Part shown: positions 22,041 to 32,210 of the stretch, piece by piece | How the letters are laid out: each line of letters begins with the position of its first letter | How positions within the stretch are numbered: the stretch's first letter is position 1 | Assembly: GCA_945859605.1 (NCBI GenBank) | Contig: OX243814.1 | Span: forward strand, 30,320,973-30,384,972 | Direction: 5' to 3' | From: Lumbricus rubellus | Taxonomy: Eukaryota > Annelida > Clitellata > Crassiclitellata > Lumbricidae | Length of the DNA: 64,000 nucleotides | Position numbers and translations under genes: made by a program | The notes under the pieces: model-generated | What the model saw: only the letters and a program-made list of their open reading frames with translations | Databases searched by the model: none | Told to the model about the DNA's origin: nothing

Positions 22041-25000
22041 AGAAGAGATCCAGGATCAGGATATCGAGGTGGAGATCGCATGTCCATCGCCTGGAACCAG
22101 ATCCATCTCAACACGAGGATCCGGATTCGAGTCAAAGCGCAGCTCATCCGTTCATTCAAGCGAGACGATGGATCTGGTTGACCGAACACAGACCCCCGAA
22201 GCAGCAGCAGCAGCAGCAGCAGCAGACAAAACAGTGCAAGAGAATGTATGGATGGAAGACACTGAAACTGAATTGGCTCCAGATCAAGAAGACATGGTTG
22301 AATCCGGATGGGAGAAGGGATACGAGGAGGAGGAGGAGGAGGAGGAAGAGGAGACGATACGGAAAGGCTCGCCGTTGACTGTCGATTTCGTAAGAGGTCA
22401 GTTATTCGAACATCTTTCTGCTTTACTGAATTATACGGGTAATACACGTTCCTGCTTTTCAACGCTGTCATTTCATAATTATAATTGATAACTTCTGTTG
22501 CGCCACCATATAATGCATAAGACAGCTACTGATGGATGACCAAAACAATTCAGTCAAAATGTTCATAAGGGTAAATCTAAATTTGAATTTTTTTGTCTAA
22601 TCCTGGTTGAGTCGCCTCTCATTTCTACTGTTTCTCTTTCACTCTGTTTTCGTCTTTTCACTGCATTAATTTTCGTGACTAGCATAAGTAGTCCTAACCT
22701 ATAGGCTAATGCTACATAGTTTAGTAAAACGAGGCAGAGGCTGAAATTATTCTCTAAGCAGACTGATTAAAGTTAGTCGAACACGGTCTGCATAATTATA
22801 CGACGTCAGACATCTTTGTTTACATGTATAATAGCTGTATATTATTGCGATAAACAAAAATAATGACTTATTTTGACAGTCGTTATAGACGCTTTTCATC
22901 TTTGTTTAGTTCGAATGCCATTAAAAAGTAATTAACTACCGGTATATATATATTCACTGATTAATCAGAATGCTGATTAAATAGGCGATTAATGTTGTTG
23001 CTGTTGTTGTCTTAGAGAGTCAAAAGTGCAACGATGCACATAAAGCCGTTGATATATTGAAGACGAGATATCGCCTCGGTGAGTGGAAGTTTCATACATC
23101 TGGGCCTATATAAATAAAAATGAAACTTTGCAATAGTGCGGTCACGATAACGCCGAAAGTAACGCACCGATTCTTTTGAAAATTTACCAAAACCTTCCAT
23201 TCCAATAGCGGCAGGTCACAACATTTTTACCCCCCCCAAAAAAACCCCCATCGTTTCCACAAAAAGTAAAAAATTATCACTTTGCATCACTTTAAATACT
23301 GCGGTCACGATCACGCCGAAAGTAACGCGCCGATTGTTTTGAAAATTTACCAAAACCTTCCATTCCAATAGCACCAGGTCACAACATTTTTTTCGCCGAA
23401 AAAAAGACAATCGTTTCCACAAAAAGTGAACTTTGCTTTGCAATCCGTTCGACCGCCATTTGCAATTTCAACCAAACCGCACGCTTGCACCGAAACACAG
23501 TGACAAAACATTAATGAGTTCGCGTCCCGTGACGTCATTTGCAATTTCAACCAAACCGCACGCTTGCACCGAAACACAGTGACAAAACATTAATGAGTTC
23601 GCGTCCCGTGACGTCATAAGCGACTCAATAAATAATTCCATTACGAAAACGGCCTTCCAACATTCTTGGGTTCTATCCGCTGTCAGTAAAGGATGGTGTG
23701 AGTGAGGAAAGGAGCGGAGTGGGAGGGGGACGGAGCGGAGGGAGAGGGGAGGGGGAGTGAAGGGGGATGGGGGGAGAGGGGAGGGGGAGGGGGACGGAGC
23801 GGAGGGGGAGGGGAGGGGGAAGGGGAGGGGAGGGGAGGGGGAGGGGAGGGTCTTTCTGCCACAGCAACGCGTGGCTGGGTACAGCTAGTAGCCTATAAAT
23901 ATGTTTAAATGTAACAGTTATCTGGCATTTTCAAAGAGCTCTTTCTTAGGACTTCGTGTTAGTTGTAACCTAATTGCCGGAAAGAAGTTAGACATGTTTG
24001 CTCCTAGTTATTTATTTAATTTCTTATTTCTAGATTTCTATAGCACCCATTCAGGCTCTCTACTGCGCTCCGACTACAGCGCGGACACTGCATTGGAGTC
24101 TCATGCCAGAGTGCAAGAGCAATTGCGATTGAAGGACTTGCTCAAGGTCCCTATGTGGCGGCTTGAGGTGGATTCGAACCTGCTCCAAAGTGCCGAACCC
24201 ACCACTACACCACCACGCCCCACAACTTATAATGTCTTTTAAAAAACCAAATTTCTAAGTTTCTATATCCTGATGTTTATCAGCAACTCCTAACACAAAA
24301 CTCTGAACATTTTCACTTGGCATCTATAAATAATTATCGTTTGAGATCGAGTTAGCCTAAAGATAAAAATTGTTGGCGGATTAATATTTTAAAAGAAGGT
24401 GCTTAATTACGCTCAGCCATAGAGTACCGCTGAATTCATAGAATAATTAAGAGTGTTTGATATTATTAGGAAGAGTGACGTCCTAAAAACCAACCAATGC
24501 ACCTGCCCCATCCACTTCCATTTTTTGATCGATCGATCGGTTCTGCAGCTTCGTGTCCATGCGTCCATTTCGCTTTCGATCGATCATTCTGTCCGTAGAT
24601 AAATAATCGATCTATTGATTAATCTGTCATCAGATCGCGTGTCAGCCATAAACCTATTAAACAAGTACCAGAAAAAGAAACTTAAGGACAAATAATTGTA
24701 CAGCAACTTAAGTACCGTATATAGTTTCGTTTGGTACATTTCTGATTTCAAACCGATAGCATTTAGGCCTATGTCTTTTTCACTGAAAACTGTGTTATGA
24801 TTCGGAGTCTTACAGATTGAGCACAAAATAATAATTATGCCGGCTTTAAAAGAGATTTTTATTAGGCCTACTTTAATTTCTAAGTAAGTATACGCAAAGA
24901 CATTTACATTAATTCAGTGTGGAAATCGTAAATTTCTGGTTGAATTAGAGTCTAACAGAGTTTTCCAATAACTCGCTTTTCAAAACCCACCGTCCTTATT

Positions 25001-27107
25001 TTGTCTATTTTATTTGTTTACCTATCTGTTTTAAAATTTCAGCTGATGTTACGATTCGCAAGAACAACTCTTTAAGTAAGTACTTCCGTTAAAATGTTTC
25101 TCTCCCTACTTGTCTGTTTGCTTGTGTCTCTTCCTGTCTGAATATCTACCTTCATTGTCTCTCTCCATCCTCCTCCATCATTGCCTGAATTCTGCTTTTC
25201 ATTGTTCCTGCTTTTCATTGTTCCTGCTTTTCATTGTTCCTGCTTCGCACGCGAACGAACTTATTTCATTCAATATATTCGCGACTCTTCTATGTCTTCT
25301 CTCTATCCTATAGGATGGAGAGACGAGCCGCGAGTAAAAGAATTGTTTTTACACTATTGTCTTTTAATGCTTTTAGGAGCCGCAGGAAAATCATCTCAGT
25401 TCTGGGACTACGTTCCAGGTAACATGAATTTTAATTTGATATATAGGCTATAATTTCCATCCATAAGTTATACTTAGGGCCTACTACTACTATCTTGCAT
25501 CTATACATACTTACGTACATTTATTTATTTATTTATTTATTTCTTGCATTTGCTATATAGCGCCCCTTCCAGTTCGCTACTCAGAAGCGCTCCCGACTAC
25601 AGCACGGGCACTGCATCGAAGTATCAAGCCAAAGCTAATGAGCAATTGCGAGTGAGGGACTTGCTCAAGGTCTCTATGAATAGGAGGCGACTTGAGGTGG
25701 ATTCGAACCTGCAATCATCCGGCTGCAAGGCAACAAACATATATCCACTACACCACCGTGCCCTATACATGCATACATTGTAGGTGTTTATATGTGTTTG
25801 TATGTGTGCATGTTTGCATAATGTACATATTATGCGTCTACAGGCTAACAGAAGTCAATAGAGAGAAGAGTTGAAGGGATGAAAAGCTTATTGCCGTCAC
25901 ATAATTATATAGCCTACATGTCTATGGTGAGCAGACAATATGGATTGCATTATAATTTGTCATGGCAGACAATCAGACATTCAGTGATGCATTTGATTCG
26001 GCTGATGATGATGGTTCTGTTAGTGCTGGTCAGACTGATGACTATACTACTGCTGATGATGATGATAGATGGATAGATGGATAGAGCGTGTTCACTGTTC
26101 AACAGACCGTGGATGATTACGTCTCATTCAATTCTCATTCTGGGCATGGCATGACCAGCCTACAACCACTCATGCGGGGCGATGAAAAAAACACTCCACA
26201 ACTGTACTCGTCTAAGTGGAAATGCATTTGTAATCAGTCAGTCAGACGAGACAGACAGACAGACAGACTGGCAGGCAGACAGACAGACAGATAGTGAGAC
26301 AGACAGTCAGTCAGCCAGCCATACAGACATACATACAGACAGACAGGCATACACTAAGAGTCACACTTTTGTGCATGAGAGAAGAGATTTGCTTGTAGCT
26401 TATGATGTTTTGGAATGGGAGCATAAGCATTAAGCAGGAACAAAAGACATGTTCCAGTCATTTTATCCATTACTCAAGGTCGTTAACGATTTTCCAATTC
26501 GCTGATATAGTTAAAGGGCTTCAATGTATTATAATTAATTAGATTAAATTAGTTCTACGCTGTAAAAGTACAAATAATTTATCAGTTTCTGTTTCTGCTT
26601 TACAGTCTCTCGTTTATACGAACGACCACAGTACGACTATTTTGGATCAAAACAACTAAAAGGTAAATCACATTGTTATCATTTATTCACTGGCAAGTCA
26701 CATTATTTTCATTTATTCACTGGCAGTCACATTATTTTCATTTGTTCACAGGTAAATCACATTATTTTTCATATATTCACTAGTAGATCATATTACTATC
26801 TTTTACCCACTGGTAAAATTAGCCACATTCACCAGTAAGTCACATACATGTAGTTATCAATGTTCAATGGTCCGCTCATTCATACCTTTATCCATCATTT
26901 ATTGACATTCCTTTCCCTATGCCATTTATCAACGACTTCATTTGCCTCGCTTTTGCGTCCATTTCATATGAATGTCGCTGCTGTTGCAACGCATTTCCAG
27001 TAAACTGTGTGTGTGAATGTTTCCAACGAGACACGAAACCATCCCTTTGTAGCCAAAAAGTTGATTGATTGATTGATTGTTTGATTGATTGATTGATTGA
27101 TTGATTG

Positions 27108-27141
<34 letters not shown>

Positions 27142-27572
27142 CAGATGTCTGTCGGGAGATCGAGACACGAAACCGACACCTGAGCATCATACTGAGCAAG
27201 ATTCTTGCGGAAGACGATCGAGCGAAACGTGATGAGGAGGCAGTTATGGAGGCAGCAGCCAAGCGCTTCACAATCGCCACCACCTCCGCCGTCACCTACG
27301 TTGTCCCGGAACTGGATTTCTTCTCCACTTCCTCTCCTCCACGTCCCTGTGCCTCCTCATCCTCCGCGGCCTGCTATCAGGACACGGCGCCAACGTTCTC
27401 GAAGGCCGACCGTGGTAAGAAGGGTGACGACCAGGTGGCTAGAGCGGATGGGGTTGACGGTGGAGGAGTAGGGGAACAGCCGGCGAAGAAGAAACACCGG
27501 TCCGTCCTGCGTCGAGCCTTCAATGGTCTGAGGAAGAGTTTCTCCAGGAAACCCAGCACGCGAGTTAAGTAG
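20014..27572 (+). CDS. six-exon gene for an acidic protein of unknown function
   Basis: I do not recognise this gene. Coding exons: 20,014-20,179; 21,896-22,396; 25,043-25,075; 25,377-25,418 (or from 25,314); 26,606-26,662; 27,145-27,572. Every junction has GT/AG and is phase 1, and the joined frame stays open to TAG, giving 408 residues (429 with the longer exon 4). Residues 1-55 are polar with a LDLDLDD stretch. The next 167 hold two Glu runs and an eight-Ala run. A conserved-looking middle contains QFWDYVP and LYERPQYDYF. A helical segment follows (REIETRNRHLSIILSKILAE), then a Ser/Pro linker and a basic tail (KKKHRSVLRRAFNGLRKSF). No signal peptide, membrane span or enzyme motif. The Met is preceded by an in-frame TAA. 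It is probably intracellular and possibly a scaffold or cytoskeletal protein; this is a guess. Confidence 0.65.
20346..20408 (+). promoter_or_regulatory. cluster of CCAAT (NF-Y-type) boxes
   Basis: Three direct CCAATCAC boxes at 20,346, 20,374 and 20,401 and one inverted ATTGG at 20,364, spaced 27-28 bp between direct copies. This is the arrangement of NF-Y-bound promoters or enhancers. It lies in intron 1 of the six-exon gene. Confidence 0.4.
20692..20780. mobile_element. small palindromic MITE, possibly mariner-type
   Basis: Ends GGGTGTCACAAAG and GGGAACACCC flanked by TA on both sides, about 90 bp. The TIR is short and only partly matched, so the call is tentative. Confidence 0.35.
20884..21100 (-). 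mobile_element. tRNA-derived SINE, copy 4
   Basis: Minus-strand full-length copy in intron 1, antisense to the gene. The A-box-like region, B box (GGTTCGAATCC) and GGGGCGCTATAACAAGTACG tail are all present. Confidence 0.9.
21345..21862. repeat. CATCCACCCATTCCC minisatellite
   Basis: About 500 bp of imperfect 13-16 bp units (CCATCCACCCATTCC). It ends some 35 bp before the acceptor of exon 2 and may act as its pyrimidine-rich upstream sequence. The Pro/His/Ile-rich frame across it is not part of the exon. Confidence 0.85.
21896..22396 (+). CDS. exon 2 of the six-exon gene (acidic, Glu-rich)
   Basis: Acceptor TGTCGCTGTTTTCAG|TG; donor AGAG|GTCAGT at 22,397. The frame set by exon 1 reads SEIQRDGRTRFPRSPGF, then a run of about 20 Glu/Asp, a Ser-rich segment, eight alanines encoded by GCA repeats, a second Glu run and SPLTVDFVR. 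The other frame (Arg/Lys-rich) does not match exon 1 or exon 3 phases. An alternative donor TTC|GTAAGA at 22,390 would lead to a stop in exon 3. Confidence 0.65.
23099..23888 (+). mobile_element. non-autonomous Helitron, copy 2
   Basis: Starts TCTGGGCCTATATAAATAAA after A, ends GGGTACAGCTAG before T, with the same GCCAC/GTGGC terminal hairpin as copy 1. It differs by two internal tandem duplications: a block containing CGGTCACGATCACGCCGAAA (about 23,135 and 23,302), and an exact 79-bp unit beginning GCAATTTCAACC (23,462 and 23,541). The purine tract is at 23,700-23,850. No coding capacity. Confidence 0.85.
24031..24221 (-). mobile_element. tRNA-derived SINE, copy 5 (diverged)
   Basis: Minus strand. 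Recognisable B box GGTTCGAATCC and A-box-like GGTGGTGTAGTGG, but many substitutions and a degraded 3' tail. An older copy than those at 4,061 or 20,884. Confidence 0.75.
25043..25075 (+). CDS. exon 3 of the six-exon gene (micro-exon)
   Basis: A 33-nt exon between TTTTAAAATTTCAG and A|GTAAGTAC. It adds ADVTIRKNNSL in frame and enters and leaves in phase 1. Confidence 0.5.
   Translation: MMLRFARTTL
25377..25418 (+). CDS. exon 4 of the six-exon gene (short form)
   Basis: Acceptor TTTAATGCTTTTAG|GA, donor CCAG|GTAACA. It adds RAAGKSSQFWDYVP. A stronger-looking acceptor upstream (CTATCCTATAG|GATGG, exon from 25,314) stays in the same frame and would add 21 residues including the hydrophobic LHYCLLMLLG. 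Both could be used. Confidence 0.5.
25544..25763 (-). mobile_element. tRNA-derived SINE, copy 6 (diverged)
   Basis: Minus strand, in intron 4. Keeps GGTTCGAATCC but has several small indels; the 3' end borders a (TTTA)n tract at 25,519-25,542. Confidence 0.75.
26258..26345. repeat. (ACAG)n microsatellite
   Basis: GACA tetranucleotides with CAGTCAG and CCAGCC variants, inside intron 4. Confidence 0.9.
26606..26662 (+). CDS. exon 5 of the six-exon gene
   Basis: Acceptor TTTCTGCTTTACAG|TC, donor AAAAG|GTAAAT. It encodes VSRLYERPQYDYFGSKQLK across both phase-1 junctions. After it, imperfect repeats of CACATTATTTTCATTTATTC run to about 26,770. Confidence 0.55.
27059..27141. repeat. (TTGA)n microsatellite at a 3' splice site
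   Basis: About 20 TTGA units end directly at AACAG|AT, the acceptor of exon 6, so the tetranucleotide array replaces the usual polypyrimidine tract. Confidence 0.9.
27145..27572 (+). CDS. exon 6 (terminal) of the six-exon gene
   Basis: Frame entered in phase 1 reads DVCREIETRNRHLSIILSKI, a likely amphipathic helix, then KRDEEAVMEAAAKRF, a Ser/Pro-rich stretch, a Gly-rich spacer and the basic end KKKHRSVLRRAFNGLRKSF before TAG. The GC-rich coding composition stands out from the AT-rich flanks. The 3' UTR carries a GAAGAGGAGGATGAGG run. Confidence 0.65.
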
Positions 27573-28400
27573 GGCCCGTCGGCAATTGAGGAGGTGGATG
27601 AAGAAGAGGAGGATGAGGATGAGGAGGGATAGGCCTATAGTAAGCGACCGCTAAACAGGCAGCAAATATGGCGCTATATAAATTGTCTGATTTGAAAACA
27701 GTCTGCCTTATATGTCAAAAGGGGTTCCACAATGCCGCCTTTATCTTAAGAACTTCTTTCCTGTTGTAGGGCCGCGCAGTCCGCCGCGTGAGGCTTTAAC
27801 GAAGACTAGTGTTAGCAAGTATGTAAGATAAGCGAATAATTTTTGCACAACGTGTAAAGATACACACATGCATGTACGTCTGTATATTATATACATACAA
27901 AGAATGCGTGTTATCTTGCTTGCCTTTTGTCGAGATTTGAGATGATTTTTTTTCTAAACGTGCAGATTCCTTTTGTAATTTGTGGTCCGTTAATTGCCAA
28001 GCAATAGTCTACATTCGTTTGGGGACGGGGAAATGGGACATGTACCGTTTTCTGGGGTAGGTGGAAATGGTACTTTATCATGTAGGCCTACATATGAACA
28101 GCGTGTCAAGTTTGTTTTGGGGAATGTTATTCTTAGGGGTACTCCCGCAGGCGTCTAGAATCAATACTGCTCACTACATCTCATTATCTCAACGAATTTT
28201 TGACCGGTTAAACCATTATCTGCTTTAGCTGTCGCTTTTCCATCAGGCCTACCTCAAACAGTCAAACTTCGGTTTTCAAGTGCACCGTCCATTGCGCTTC
28301 ACGGATTTGTCTTTTAACTACGGGATTCTAAAGTACGTCTAACTGCTATTTAATGTAATGCCGTGCGCTGGCTTAGCGCGAACTGCAAACGCTAAATAAA
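27573..28400 (+). other. probable 3' UTR and flank of the six-exon gene
   Basis: No coding sequence. AATAAA at 28,395-28,400 is a candidate poly(A) signal. ATGGCGCTATATAAATTG near 27,668 resembles a LINE/SINE tail. Confidence 0.35.
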
Positions 28401-28862
28401 TAATTTAATGTAATAGCAGTTTCGCCTTTTTCCTCATGCATGGCTTCGAATGTCACTTTTGCTGCACCCTATACAATTTAGAATTTACCGGTCAACTTAT
28501 TTTGCCATTTCAACTAAAGTTTGACAAGCTATATTATAGTCTGTCCATCTCTGCTAAAGTCTCTGCAATCACAAGACCTTCTCCAAACATCGACTTTTTA
28601 TTGGGCCTAGAGTATTAAAGTAGTACTAACAGCGATATTCAAGGCCTATTGCAACTTGCAACTTCGTAAAATTAATAGGCTACAGCCTACGTTTGTAATA
28701 TATTTATATAAAGGGCTAGTCTTTTAATTTGGACCATAAAGGTCTAGTCGCCATGTTTGAACTTTGCTGTGCATATTTTTATGTTGTCGTTAATTGTGCC
28801 TATTTTGCAATCAGCAAAACTAACATGTCATTGACTTATCGAAGATTATTATTCTAACCTAT

Positions 28863-28923
28863 GACCAAACGTTTGGTCCGTCCAATCAGATTTTGTCACG
28901 TGTTAACCGGTTGTCATAGAAAC
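28863..28923. promoter_or_regulatory. palindrome, CCAAT, E-box and RFX site cluster
   Basis: Within 60 bp lie the perfect palindrome GACCAAACGTTTGGTC (28,863-28,878), CCAATCA (28,882), the E-box TCACGTG (about 28,896) and the RFX X-box GTTGTCATAGAAAC (28,910-28,923). More CCAAT/ATTGG boxes follow to about 29,025. This looks like a promoter or enhancer; no adjacent exon was identified. Confidence 0.35.
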
Positions 28924-29209
28924 GATTCCTTGTCGTGTGATTGGATGTGAGATTTTGTCACTGATCTCACAGTGATGAAATTAATTGGGTCATTCTGACA
29001 CACATTGCACCCAATCACAGTGGTACAAAGGGTTTCCATATATTCGTTTATTTGTTGTTCAACTTAGTAGGCTATAAACTAATTCTTCTCTCTTTTCCCG
29101 CTATTATTTCAGTCTGTTAACTTCTTTTGTATATGCGGCGTAGGCCCTATGCTTGTTTTCAATTGTTGTGTATGTTATTTTGACAAATGACTTTTAAACC
29201 AGTAGAGAC

Positions 29210-29292
29210 CATGGGTGGAGCCTTGGGCCGTCCCCCCAAACACATTCATTGAGCAGTACCGTCCCCCTGTCCCACCTAAGTCTCCGCCCATG
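29210..29292. mobile_element. hAT-type MITE (83 bp)
   Basis: Ends CATGGGTGGAG and CTCCGCCCATG are inverted repeats; flanks GTAGAGAC and GTAGAAAC match in seven of eight bases. Confidence 0.6.
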
Positions 29293-29300
29293 GTAGAAAC

Positions 29301-30895
29301 TACTCAACTTCAACGTTGTTAATGGCTGACTGGTTGGTCAGTAGGCCTATGCCTATCTATGGCAAGTTTTCGTCTGTTTGGGGTAGGCCTATTCGGACGC
29401 AATTATTTTAATGACTGCAGCTGTGTATTTCGAATTTCGAATCGGCTTCCTCGGTGGCTTCATTCACGTGTCATGAGTCAGAACTGCACTTGTGTATAGA
29501 TGTAGTGCGAAGAAAAGGTCAAGTAGGCCTATAGGCCAAAACATGTAAGTTAGCCATCATAATATGGCACCAGATGGTAGTTAATTAAGTAGGTCCTAAC
29601 TAAAAAAAATTAAATAATTAAATGAGTTACACTTCTATGTTCAGATTCAGAAGAGCAACCAATGACAGAAATTCATTTCAAGTGGTGTCTTTTAATTGAA
29701 AAGATGATTTAGAATTGTGCAATTTTATTTGTCGTGATTTTATGGGTTTTAACTTTTTTCAAGTTTTTCTTGCACTTACTACATTTTCCTGCATATAATG
29801 CACCGTATCGAGATTATGATAGGCCTATTTTAGCCTGCTTTGAATGCACTGTGTAAACGACTGATACGATTTTCGAACAGAGCCGTATTGCATCCGAAAC
29901 CCATGTAGACGATGCACCTGGCTTGCGTGAGATTATTAGGGTGAACCAGGGCTGCATACTAGCAAAATTAAAGATGAGTACACAGTACAGTATTGTCTGG
30001 GCCTGGCTGCAGGTCATTTTTCAGTACACTGTATACTACACACAAATACTTGCAAGGTGAGCAGGACCGTAATCGATTGTAACCTATTATAGGCCTAATA
30101 CTCGGGTATTTATACAGAGTGTACTCGTCTCACAAATATTTGTGTGTAGTATGCCTATACTGGAAAATGACCTGCAGACAGGCCTAGGCAACTGTAGCGT
30201 GTACTCACCTCTAATTTGTCAGTACAGCCTTGGGGTAGACGTAAACTACAGCATTTAGTAGCCTATAGGCTACACGACATGTGTAGAGGGGCAAGATGTG
30301 CTGCTGTTGCTTTCGTTGTTCGGCTTACGTGAAGGAAGCTCGTTTTGTGAAGAGGAAGCAAATGAAGTCATTCAGTCGATGTTATCTCAATGTTTTAACT
30401 GTCGCTAAAACGCTAAGTTTTCTCCATTTATAGTCTGTTTTTGCAGTTGTCCCACATAATTATATTATATTACTGTAATATAGGCCTAATATATGTGGTT
30501 GTCCCTTGCCCACGGACGACCTAGTATCAAATCGAAGTGTGCTCGGAATCTATTGATTTAGGCCTAAGTAGGGTGGTTAATAGGAGCCTATTGTTGAATT
30601 CCAATTTTTTGTCTAGCCTATAGGCCTAGGCCAAATGCTTATTTTTGAAGTATAATTTTACTGTGGGCAGACGCGTGGAAGTTGTTTCCGCTATACAAAC
30701 TGGAGCTCGAGTTACATTCCTCATTATTTGATATTTTATGCTTTTCATTAATTGCGTTGTATATTTCATGGAATAAATGGTAAAATTTAGTTGTTTCAAA
30801 TGTCGTTTATTTATTGAAGTTAACAGCATGTTGTTTCTTCGCTGGGTGACAAAAAACCTGAATTAGATAGACGCAGTTTAGGGCAAACCTGCAAC
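29301..30895. other. no gene recognised
   Basis: AT-rich with many TAGGCCTA motifs. A repeated block with CACACAAATACT/CTCGTCTCACAAATATT and GACCTGCAG near 30,005-30,180 is an imperfect inverted repeat. Confidence 0.45.
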
Positions 30896-30979
30896 ACAGA
30901 AAACAGACTTTACTAAGGGGCTCTAAGAAAGACGGGGGGTGGGGTGTGTGAAACCAAACCCCAGGCAATTCTCACCCTG
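30896..30979 (-). mobile_element. hAT-type MITE, family A, copy 5 (half)
   Basis: Matches the family A left half in minus orientation, ending CAGGCAATTCTCACCCTG. The other half is missing. Confidence 0.55.
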
Positions 30980-31029
30980 GGAAGACATCCAGACCTCTGA
31001 GGTTTGGATGCCCCCCTCCTGACTAATTT

Positions 31030-31541
31030 CTCAGACCACAGCAGTAGGCCTATAGCTGCAGACATCATGCGAGACATTGTGGACAGGATACTGATCAGAA
31101 GAATGCGGTACTTCGGACATAATTATGTCATCAGAATGCAGAGCGGAAGCAAGGACGGATACAGAAACTTTGGACGGGGAGGGGGGGAGGCCAAAAATTC
31201 TTGGCCTTAGGTGTGGATTTTTTCGTAGGCCTATCTGGCAAAAGTTGATGAAGTTCTAAAAAGGGGGTCCATGGACGGCTTGCCCCCTGGATCCGCCTTT
31301 GAGAGGAAGATACCCAAAGGTGGCACTGCAGGGGTAGCCTATGTGCATGGGAGGAGGAGAAAAGACAGGCCCAGTAAGCGATGGCTGGATATGGTGGAGG
31401 AGGACTGCCTGAGGATGGGATTAACCGTGAAAGAGGCGACGCGGACAGCACAGAACAGGGTCGACTGAAAGCTACCCATAGGCATAGAGGAGCGGCTGAT
31501 GCGGGTGCAAGTTCGCCAGGGCTATAAGTAAGTAAGTAAGT
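31030..31541 (+). mobile_element. non-LTR retrotransposon 3' end, interrupted
   Basis: Two plus-strand pieces read RRMRYFGHN and, after an inserted MITE, GRRRKDRPSKRWLDMVEEDC and LTVKEATRTAQNRVD, the C-terminal end of the reverse-transcriptase ORF of a LINE. It finishes in AAGTAAGTAAGTAAG, a tandem 3' tail. The element is 5' truncated and frameshifted, so it is not functional. Confidence 0.7.
31150..31301. mobile_element. hAT-type MITE inside the LINE (152 bp)
   Basis: Termini CAAGGACGGATACAG and CTGGATCCGCCTTTG are inverted repeats; flanks AGCGGAAG and AGAGGAAG match in seven of eight bases. It resembles the ends of the element at 9,631. Confidence 0.7.
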
Positions 31542-32210
31542 AAAAGCGACCCATTCAATACGTTGACTAAAAATGGAACAATAGGCTAGGCCTATTGTCT
31601 AGACTCTAGGGCTATAGATCGTAGAGCCAGGACCGGTCTTAATTTTAGTGGCCCATGACATTGTGGCGCTCAAGGAAAAAAGCATAGCCTAATGTTTGGC
31701 GTATTGGCCCTACTATAGGCTACGTTTAGCGCACAAGACAAAGCAAACATTTGGCGCCCTCAGAATAAAGGCTCGAGATTCCTACTCAATTGTTCAGCCC
31801 ACATTAGAAGAACCAGCCAGAGTTTTACGCTCAACAGAGTAGTTTATTATAATTTTTTTTAATTAGTCCAACGAATTCTGCATAATATTAATTTTGTGGA
31901 CACCAAATAAAATTGAAAACTATTAAAATACATTTTATGCGGAAATGGGGCCTAGGTTTCATTGGCACTAGATGGGACGGAACAGCTCGAGCTAGTCAAA
32001 GCAACTTAGCTCTGCGCTAATTAACGGAATCTGACACAAATTATCTCCTTACATAGCACTGTTTTTCGTGACTTTGTCCAATTATGACAATATTTTTCTG
32101 CCAACAAAGAAATGCGGAACTTGATACGTAATATTATTCTATTATCACGATACGAAGCGCTAGATGAAAATTTATGCTAATACATCTGATCACCCCTTAC
32201 AAAATAGATC
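31542..32210. other. no gene recognised
   Basis: Begins with a CAGGACCGGTCTTAATTTTA stretch reminiscent of a hAT terminus, but no matching right end was found. Confidence 0.45.

Larger units (their letters stand above)
22397..25042 (+). other. intron 2 of the six-exon gene
   Basis: 2.6-kb intron that holds a Helitron and a SINE; the remainder is AT-rich with nothing else recognised. Confidence 0.55.

Noticed and set aside
21899..22378. Arg/Lys-rich plus-strand frame across exon 2
   Set aside because: Begins with GTG, does not match the phase left by exon 1, and its downstream junctions hit stops.
21824..22471. 215-residue minus-strand frame
   Set aside because: Antisense shadow of the Glu-rich exon 2; the plus-strand exon joins five others in phase.
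31620..31800. Possible further hAT element starting CAGGACCGGTCTTAATTTTA
   Set aside because: No inverted right end and no duplicated octamer could be located.
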